Part shown: piece after piece, positions 56,901 through 64,000 of the stretch | Layout of the letters: the number at the start of each line of letters is the position of its first letter | How positions within the stretch are numbered: position 1 is the stretch's first letter | Program-made: the position numbers and the translations under genes | Notes under the pieces: generated by a model | What the model was told of the DNA's origin: nothing | What the model saw: only the letters and a program-made list of their open reading frames with translations | Databases searched by the model: none | From: Umbelopsis ramanniana AG | Lineage: Eukaryota > Mucoromycota > Umbelopsidomycetes > Umbelopsidales > Umbelopsidaceae | Direction: 5' to 3' | DNA: 64,000 nt | NCBI RefSeq assembly: GCF_025399195.1 | Contig: NW_026252107.1 | Location: 62,001-126,000 of the forward strand

Positions 56901-57864
56901 ACGTAAGACATGAGTATCGAAAAACACAAAATGATAACTTACGACATCCTCCTTGTTTTCAGGTTCAATAAATTCGGCGACCTTTCCCAAAGCTCTGAGA
57001 AAATAAGGGGTCGAGAAAGTTAATAAACCGGTCATGCATGAAGAAACACGTTTGATTTCCACTTACTGAACTGTTGTAACGCGAACAATCTTGCTCTCTG
57101 GATCGTTCAAGGTCTTGGCAAAAAGTTCAAACAAGTTGCTCAAATGCTCCAGGAAGACTTCGGAAACGGTCTCAAACAGGGTGTACAAGCAGTAAATGCC
57201 GACCTCACGGTGAGCGGCGTTGGGGCTGTTGCAGCATTGGTACAAAAACTGCAGCAACTCTTGCCATTTGCCTTCGGGTATATCAATCCGAGCAACAGCA
57301 GAAATAACTCTAGCAGCAGCATGGAGAACCAAGTTCCTATAATGCAGATAATCAGCAAATCTAGAGTGACAAACATCAGCAACTGATCGATTGAACTTAC
57401 TGCTGTTCGTGAAGAACGATATCTAAAAGTTTTGCTCGAATGGCAGCGCTTGTAGCTTCATCTTGTTCTAACCACCACTTGCTAATACGTTTTCGCAACT
57501 CGACGCAAGCTAACTGACGGACTTGTACGTGAGGAGACTTTGTGATGATTTCAACCAAAGCAGGGACACACTGGGAAGTGTTGTAAAACTGTGTGTTCAG
57601 AGTGGATGTAGCCTACCGGGGGAAATGTTCCAAGGTTAGAAAAAAACAGTTTGGGCCATAGATGTAGGGGGTAATTGGAAGCATTGTTCCAAAAGTAAGC
57701 AAGCAGAAAAGAAAACACACTTACAACTCTAATGGTTTCTGAATCTTGGCCAAGAGCCAATTTAGTCAGGGTATCGTCCAGCCCGGCAACGTATTGCTTA
57801 AAATTCAATAGAAATAAGTCATTTGTCAAGTCTGCTGTCAAGAAATCTACTACTTACTTCCATG
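53956..57864 (-). CDS. KAP123: Importin-beta family karyopherin Kap123/importin-4
   Basis: Nuclear import receptor for ribosomal proteins and histones H3/H4. It is HEAT-repeat throughout, about 1,100 residues. The first coding exon is ATG GAA (57864-57859), then QYVAGLDDTLTKLALGQDSE TIR and the importin-beta N-terminal segment HVQVRQLACVELRKRISKWW. Later repeats include FLYQCCNSPNAAHREVGIYC, FEVFDTLLML, DANYRKAAMMAFAVVIEGCA and EIIVRRAACMALGCLAEELD. An acidic loop (LTTSDFDDDDDGFSPF) precedes EIAADALGEIFENT, as in Kap123. The last exon ends LNIRSSELAQYL. Introns are about 60-80 nt. It is divergent from PKA-R (290 bp between starts). Confidence 0.92.
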
Positions 57865-58153
57865 ATGAAATAAGCGATCTCTCGGTGTTCGACACGCGCA
57901 GCCTTAAAATTTTTCTTTCTTTTTTTTTTTTGGGATTGTGCCTGTTTCGAAGGCTTGTGTTCAAGCCCCGCCCTCAGGCTTGCTCCACGCAGATTTCATT
58001 TTGCTCCAGTGAGTTTTGGGAGAAAAGGAGGGCGAGACGCAGATGGAAAATGAGCATGAGGTTGCTTCTAGGGATAAAATAAAATAAAAATATGACAGAG
58101 CACAGCATCCTTTCGCGTTTTGAAAAATCATTTCTCTTTCTTCTCTAGCAAAA

Positions 58154-59249
58154 ATGCAGCAGGAAATTCATCAGCCTGTGACATTCACCAATATATTCTA
58201 CGAAAATTCAGACGAAAGCGCTGATCAAATATCATCGCTCGTATCGTTTCCTCACCAAACATGCTTACCTTTTAGCCCTGTGCGACGCACCTCTGTGAGC
58301 GCCGAGTCGATTATACCAAGCAACCTCACACGTTACGATAAAGTCGTAATACCAAAGACAGAGTCACAAACTAACTTCATAAGAGAAGCACTAGCGGAGA
58401 TCTTTCTGTTCAAGGACTTGGACAAGGATCAGCTTCACGACGTCGTAGCCGCTATGAAGGAATGTCCTGTCACCTCTGGAACTCGTGTGATCAAACAAGG
58501 AGACGACGGTGACTATTTTTACTTGGTGCAATCTGGTCGTCTGGAGTGTCATATCAGGAAGGACGGTCATTCCAAGCAAGTTGCCGTCTATGGATCAAAA
58601 TCAAGCTTTGGAGAAGTAGCGCTTATGTACAATTCTCCTAGGTCGGCAACTATCACGGCCACTGAGGATACCATTTTATTCGCGCTGGATCGCACTACCT
58701 TTCGTAGACTGCTCGTTAATAACATGGCTCATAAGAGAATCACTTATGAGACATTCCTCACGAATATCCCATTCTTTCAGTCTCTCTCAGTTGGAGAGCG
58801 ACGAAAAATTGCAGATGCATTAGAGCCAAGAACGTTTGATGACCAAGATATCGTGATTGCTCAAGGCGATGCTGGAGACTATTTTTACCTGATCGTGTCG
58901 GGCAAAGCGGAAGTAACGAACTCCATCAACAAAACTTCTGGCAACACAACGCTTGAGGAAGGTCAATACTTTGGAGGTAAGGAAAATATAAATCCAGATC
59001 CTATAGGTCCTAAACACCTGAGTAGTCATAATATCAACCCCCCCCCACCGGCGTTTTTTTAACCCCTCTTTTTCTCTCTCTTTTCTCTACCGCTGCTACG
59101 TAGAATGCGCCTTGATCAAGGATGTTCCGCGCACGGCTACAGTGATCGCGCGTGGTCAGCTTAATTGCGCTGTCTTACCCCGCCAAGGATTTCAGCGTCT
59201 CCTTGGTCCACTTTTTGATAGCATGGATGGACGTCAGCAATATGTATGA
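58154..59249 (+). CDS. cAMP-dependent protein kinase regulatory subunit
   Basis: Inhibits PKA until cAMP binds. The pseudosubstrate/inhibitor site is RRTSVSAE (about residue 45), with a phosphorylatable Ser like fungal type II. CNB-A spans about 80-200, with the phosphate-binding cassette FGEVALMYNSPRSATI. CNB-B has GEGQ-type EEGQYFGGECALIKDVPRTA, joined by one intron (58978-59102, clean gtaagg/gtag). The end is QRLLGPLFDSMDGRQQYV, stop at 59249, so the protein is about 331 residues. Yeast Bcy1 and fission yeast Cgs1 are over 400. The ~44 residues before the inhibitor site (IHQPVTFTNIFYENSDESAD) show no RIIa dimerisation/docking motif, and the upstream 290 bp offers no obvious exon for one. 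The cAMP-contacting Arg and Glu residues are kept. Confidence 0.93.
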
Positions 59250-61250
59250 AGTCCAACATCTGACCTCTCCTTACTGCACCTCATGTAGAGTATACACGTC
59301 ACTGACGTTGCAGTTGTCTCCTCTGTTCATAACTATACCCTCAATGACAAGTTTTAATTTCACGCTTCAATAATTTAGTTTCATTTTACACGCGATCATG
59401 TATGATTTTTTCGTCGCTCTTAATTTTGGTTTCTTAACAAAGATCTTTTTTTTTCGCCAAACTGTACGGGATAGTTGATTAAGAGAAAGTATGAAGGGTT
59501 TTTGACTGGTTTTTTCAAATGCAACTTGACATCACAAAATAAACCTGTGTTCTTTTTGAAAATAAAATTTGTCAGTCTACGAAATCATTGATCAGCATCT
59601 GTATATAGTTGTCTTATCGTACGATGGATTTATTTGGTGAAAATTTTCATCAGAATTGAATTTCTCTATTTCGCAAGTTACCTGGTTCTGAGCGCTTGGC
59701 AGCTGATTATTTCGAATTGGCAAATGCAATTATTAACTACAATACTATAACAGTATGAAGTGTAGGAGTATGACACAAGCCAAACAGGATTCTAGACGTT
59801 GATACATCATTACCATAATTCTATGCCGATTAATAGCAGTTATTTTTTTCAATAATGACTTTGACCATGCATATTCAACCGCTCCGATCACTGCACTGTT
59901 CTTTCGCTTTTCCACTATCACCGGTCTACTTTTGCTACTGTTCTATGCCACGATCTTACTAAAGTTAATGACTACCAAAACTTATGTCTCCCAAAAGAAC
60001 GTTTTTGTTTGCGAATAATTAAAAATATATGCTGTACTTGTGGCCAAGTTTATGGTTCAATAAGGCTTTATATTTTTTCGCTAAGATGAGTATTTGCAAT
60101 GCAATGTCCTTCCGCGGGATCGGCAACCCAGGCGAGCATAACTTAAAATAGTAAAATGGAATCAAGTTAACGCCGGCTGCAGTTGGTGTGAATGGAAAGT
60201 TACGAAGTAGAGGGCTACATCTCATGGTGGCTTTATCGAGACATGACGAGAAAAGCAAAGGGAAAGCCGTACTACAAAACATAAGGAGGGTTCAGAAAGT
60301 GTGGCGGCACTTCGGACAATAGCATTATAATAGAAATATAGTAGATTGTTACGTTTCCATAGACGTACATGTATTTACTTTCACTATCTACATTACGCTT
60401 TTGTATCTTTACCCTCGTAGAAGATACTTACGGCGATCTCCTTGCTGTGGTGAAACTTTCGCTTTGACACAAATTACTGCAGAACCCTGAAATGGAAAAT
60501 TCAAGAGAAGAGACCTATCTGGTCACTGGCGATCAAAACAATTTAACGAGTGGTCATGAGTTTTTAACCTTGTCCTCTAACCTTTCCAGAAGAAACGTTT
60601 AAGGAGTTGGGTATCCGGGTTCTCCATCTTTACTTAGCTACCATCGAACACAATCTATAAATCCTAGAACCTCTAGCCGGAGCGGAAGCGAGCGTCTTCA
60701 CAAAAACGGCAGCTACTCTGTCTTGTTTGCTACCAGAAGGCAGGCTGGACACTCTATAGCTGGTAGCACAGGGTGTTCCGTGAGGTACTTCGCTCACCAA
60801 TTCTCCGGGACTACGAATGAAGTTCAGTTTGATTCGTGTTGCAAACTCTCGCAGCGGCAGTCCACGTGCGGCTTACCGATGGTTACTAGTGCATCTTTGC
60901 ACATTGTGCACTTGCATATTCAGAGCACAAAAGTCGCTGTATGCAAGGCGTCATGATTTGAACTTTTCATAGTAACTGATGCTGTATTAATGAACTGCAA
61001 TGCTTATCTTATTAATGTAACCAAGGACAAAGATACGCTTTTCTTATTTATCTCATACCAACCCGCATTACCTGGTGTTGAAACTTGGGCCTCCACCGGC
61101 CCGTGTAACATCAGCCCCAAATGCAAGAAAAATCTACACTGTTGATAACCAATTATCTCAACACGAATAGATGCACTGATGCCAAACATGGCAACCTTTT
61201 CCTAATTACACTAGGAAAGTACCACACTGTGAAAATCAAATAAAAAAACA
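59250..61250. other. Gene-poor 2-kb region
   Basis: AT-rich DNA with no convincing gene. Small frames at about 60019-60282 (minus) and 60723-60956 (plus) have no recognisable domain or coding bias. A slightly GC-richer island lies at about 60670-60890. No transposase, terminal repeat, tRNA or tandem array was found. It presumably contains the PKA-R 3' UTR and the RNase T2 promoter. Confidence 0.5.
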
Positions 61251-61258
61251 TATAAATA
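61251..61258 (+). promoter_or_regulatory. TATA box of the RNase T2 gene
   Basis: TATAAATA lies 66 bp upstream of the start codon at 61317. The spacing fits a ~35-nt leader. Secreted RNase genes of this type are often inducible, so a strong TATA is expected. Confidence 0.6.
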
Positions 61259-61316
61259 CACAATGAGTTCAATCGTAAGGCGTACTTTAGGCTAAACCCC
61301 GTTCAACTTACATCAA

Positions 61317-62650
61317 ATGTTGTTCTCTACTCTCGCTGCCACCGTCTTTGGCTCTATCGTCGCCTCCGCTGTCCCTGCTTCTGTCCCCACTGGCACTGGT
61401 CATACTTGCCCCGCCAAGGAGTTGTGGTCTTGCTCTACTGCTGCTTTGTCCAACTCTGCTGATGGATGCTGTGTCGGTACGAAATTTACCTATTTTACTT
61501 TGTTAATTTTATGCACTCCATCGGAAGATCAATAATTTCATTATACTGATTCATGCATGCTTTACATACATCTCTACTACACTTCGTATACACACTAGAG
61601 AACAAGTCCGGTTTGGTCATGCTTGCCGCTTTCTGGGATATCGTAAGTATTTTAAGAATTATGATACAATATCATAGTGGCGATAGATAGTATTATACAT
61701 AGACCCTTTTCAATGCTGCTTGCTAACTGTTTCGTCCTCACATCAGCATGCCGGATCTCTCTATGATTTCACCATCCACGGAACATGGTCTGACCACTGC
61801 TCCGGTAAGATTTTAATCCATGATTTGATTATTCGATAGTTTTCACTTGTTCACACTTATTTCTCCTCCTTTAATATTTTAGGTGGTACCTGGGACCAGT
61901 TCTGTGACAGGCAAGTAAAGACCCCTCGTATTGTCTAGCCTTGTTCTATATTAACTTTTTCCTACAGTGCCAGAGAGTATCAAAACGTCACTGCTATTCT
62001 CCAGGATCTTGGTGAATACCAATTGTTGCAAGAAATGAACAATGTCTGGACTAACAGCGAAGGCTCCACCGACTCATTCTGGGCTCACGGTACGTAGTTG
62101 GGATTAAATTCGCAGGCTCCATATTTTCAGTTTTCCTTTGCTAACGTAAACATATATTGTAGAATGGGGCAAGCACGGTACCTGCTTCTCTACTTTCAAC
62201 CCCTCCTGCTACAGCAATTACAAGACCGGACAAGAAATGGCTGATTTCTTCCGCATGACCGTTAACTTCTACCACAAGTTCAATGTCTACAAGGCTCTTG
62301 AACGTCACAATATTGTCCCCGGTCACAAGTACAAGACTGAACAATTCACCAAGGCTCTCGTTAAGGAATTCGGAACCGTTCCTAACCTTCAATGCGATTA
62401 CACCACTGGCGAGTTGAACGCTGTCTGGCTCTACTTCCATGCTAAGGTAAGCATTTACTTTCACAAGCAATAGAAAGCATTAGTTTGTTAACCATTTTTT
62501 TTTTGGCAGGGACCCGTTCGCAACCTTGAGCTTCGCCCCACTGTTCCCAACGCTGCCAACGGATGCAATGACACCATCCCCTACCCCACCAAGTACCCTG
62601 GCGAAATCAACGGCCACTACCCTGAGCTTACCACCAAATTTAATTTCTAA
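61317..62650 (+). CDS. Secreted ribonuclease T2 (RNase Rh-like)
   Basis: Acid endoribonuclease secreted for phosphate and nitrogen scavenging. Six introns split about 260 residues. The signal peptide is MLFSTLAATVFGSIVASAVP, with cleavage expected near ASA/VP. The mature part is Cys-rich: LWSCSTAALSNSADGCCVEN. CAS-I is FTIHGTWSDHC, with the first catalytic His kept but the usual HGLWP changed to HGTWS. CAS-II is SFWAHEWGKHGTC, with Glu and the second His kept. Other family segments are YDFTIHG, FFRMTVNFYHKFNVYKALE, GIVP-like HNIVPGHKYK and the C-terminal GPVRNLELRPT. The overall plan is that of Rhizopus RNase Rh. Enzyme activity is likely because both His and the Glu are present. Confidence 0.93.
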
Positions 62651-63077
62651 ATACGTCTTCGCTAGCAACGTGAGCACAAAAACTTATAGTATAATCTATG
62701 TAGCCCCCAAGCGATATAATACACATGTCAGTGCCTGTGGCATTGAAACCATGCAAATGAATGACCACATCGCTCTTGAGAATTATATTGTTTAGTCTAC
62801 AACGTAAGACCTGGGTTTACACACCAGTCTTGTCAGTCGCTGCATAAACGGGATCATATTTTTCAAATGTTTAAGAGTATGTATTTTTTTTTCTTGTCTG
62901 TAAAAAATGGTATGAAAAAAACATACACACAATGTCTATATACAACTGCTGGGGGTGGGCATCATGAAAGGAATTTTACAAGTAGAGGAAAAGCGGTATT
63001 GAAAATGAAGAAAGAATTATTTCACAGATGTGAAAAATGGAATAGTAAAGTTGGAGGGTGTTGTTAAGTCATTTTCT

Positions 63078-64000
63078 TTACGCTGAAGCTTCAAGAACGG
63101 GAGAAGCATGATCGGCGATTTGATGTTGCTTCTTCTGCTCTGCAAGCTGTTGCTTTGCCTTCTTTGAAGCCATGAAAGCGGCTCTCATCTTGAAATAATC
63201 CTTGTGAAGTCCACATTCGGTCTTTTCCTTGCCTTCCCATCGACCACTGCGTTCGTCATCCTTGGAAGCAGGCTTATTAGTGCTGTGCCAGTCACCAATA
63301 GAATTGTAACCTTGGTCAACAAGAGCGTTGTAAGGCACTTCGTTGGCTCTGATGTAAGTACGAACTTGTTGAAGATCCCAGTAGGCCAAAGGGTTGAGTT
63401 TGATGAGACCAGTACCGTCGACTTCAATAACGGGGATGGCAGCACGGTCACCCTTTTGGCTTCTACGACGGCCGGTGATGATGGATTTAACGTTCAATTC
63501 ATCATAAGCTCGGCGAGCGGGTTCGACTTTGACAAGAAAATCGTAAGCATCTTCATCGTTTTCCCAAAGCTTTTGTCCATGTTGACGTTCGAAATCGGCA
63601 ACGCTATCGCAATCTACTGGCTTGTAGACCTTAAGTGGAACATCGTAGGTCTCAACGCAGCGCTTAGCGAGGTCCAATGTTTCTTGGAAGTGATAAAGTG
63701 TATCCAGGAAGATGAGTGAGACGATGTGATCTTTTTGACGTTGGACGCTAATCTTATTGATCATATCGAGGGTAATCAAACCTAAGAGATCATAGATAAT
63801 TAATACCTATTTTTCAATGGCTGAAAAAAAGCTTTTTGTAGTTTGTGTACTTACCAGTCAAGCCAAAGGCTGTGGTTTGGTACAAGTTGGGCAAGTTATC
63901 GATGGCCCATTCCAAGACTTCCTGAGGAGAAAATTTTGCGAGCTGGGCATTAAGTGCTTCCAAGCGCTCAGGAGTCAAGTCATCGCCGGATTGAATGGTG
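63078..64000 (-). CDS. MET16: PAPS reductase (Met16), 3' part
   Basis: Reduces 3'-phosphoadenylyl sulfate to sulfite in sulfur assimilation, using thioredoxin. The gene continues beyond the window; the N-terminal part visible is LTPERLEALNAQLAKFSPQE, VLEWAIDNLPNLYQTTAFGLT. An intron (about 63781-63853) leads to LITLDMINKISVQRQ, then VSLIFLDTLYHFQETLDLA. Adenylyl-binding and family motifs are VEPARRAYDELNVKSIITGR and RRSQKGDRAAIPVIE. The catalytic Cys lies in EKTECGLHKDYF (ECGLH motif). Yeast Met16 ends soon after this motif; here a ~35-residue Lys/Gln-rich coiled tail (AAFMASKKAKQQLAEQKKQH) is added. Confidence 0.93.

Noticed and set aside
60723-60956. 77-codon ORF in the 2-kb gene-poor region
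   Set aside because: No domain, no splice structure and no promoter signal. The slightly GC-richer DNA around it raised the idea of a transposon remnant, but no transposase, reverse transcriptase motif or terminal repeat was found.
63204-63719. 171-codon plus-strand ORF
   Set aside because: Antisense shadow of the Met16 exon, which has the full catalytic signature.
1-64000. Possible functional cluster of ubiquitin-pathway genes (Cdc16, CSN6, HECT, UBA1, Grr1, USP)
   Set aside because: Six such genes in 64 kb is notable, but they are on both strands, separated by unrelated genes and belong to different complexes. Chance in a gene-dense genome is the simpler explanation.
1-64000. tRNA, rRNA, CRISPR arrays, insertion sequences
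   Set aside because: I looked for T-loop-like GGTTCGA blocks, evenly spaced direct repeats and terminal inverted repeats and saw none that could be supported; a covariance-model scan would be decisive for tRNA.

Overview
The window is nuclear DNA of a filamentous fungus. Genes are dense on both strands and interrupted by many short GT-AG introns, mostly about 50-170 nt. The protein set (Rtt109, Kap123, Hul4-type HECT ligase, Grr1, Mdv1/Caf4, Ubp1/USP30-type protease, fungal two-lobed phosphofructokinase, RNase T2 resembling the Rhizopus enzyme) points to Mucoromycota, probably Mucorales. That placement is inferred from protein style, not computed. No tRNA, rRNA, transposon or CRISPR array was recognised.

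Layout. 1-8.3 kb: the 3' end of an APC/C subunit (Cdc16), a conserved unknown protein, a vacuolar-type amino acid transporter, an arrestin-like protein and COP9 subunit CSN6. 8.5-20.6 kb: phosphofructokinase, a HECT E3 ligase, mitochondrial malonyl-CoA:ACP transacylase, mitoribosomal bL31m, a kaptin (KICSTOR) homologue and Rtt109. 20.8-25.1 kb: a large kinase joining a CH domain, a Cdc7/Cdc15-like kinase, a C1-like zinc finger and a CAAX box. 25.5-33.1 kb is the least conserved part: two related 7-TM proteins (one with a broken frame), another orphan membrane protein, several very small genes and a BLOC-1-like subunit. 33.2-46.4 kb: ubiquitin E1, ribosomal eL15, Grr1, Pus4, Mdv1/Caf4, Dib1 and an unknown protein. 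46.4-59.2 kb: a GTPase-like/RasGEF fusion, a membrane-anchored deubiquitinase, Kap123 and a PKA regulatory subunit. 59.2-61.3 kb is almost empty. 61.3-64 kb: secreted RNase T2 and the 3' part of PAPS reductase.

How the genes relate. Each gene appears to have its own promoter, and several pairs are head to head with short shared upstream regions (HECT/MCT1, bL31m/kaptin, Rtt109/kinase, UBA1/small coiled-coil gene, Kap123/PKA-R). Ubiquitin-related genes are frequent (Cdc16, CSN6, HECT, UBA1, Grr1, USP). Growth and nutrient signalling is also well represented (kaptin, PKA-R, RasGEF fusion, CH-kinase-C1). The most unusual items are the CH-kinase-C1-CAAX protein, the GTPase-RasGEF fusion, a 3-nt micro-exon in the spliceosomal gene DIB1, a 25-nt exon carrying the catalytic Asp of Pus4, and a PKA regulatory subunit without a visible dimerisation domain.
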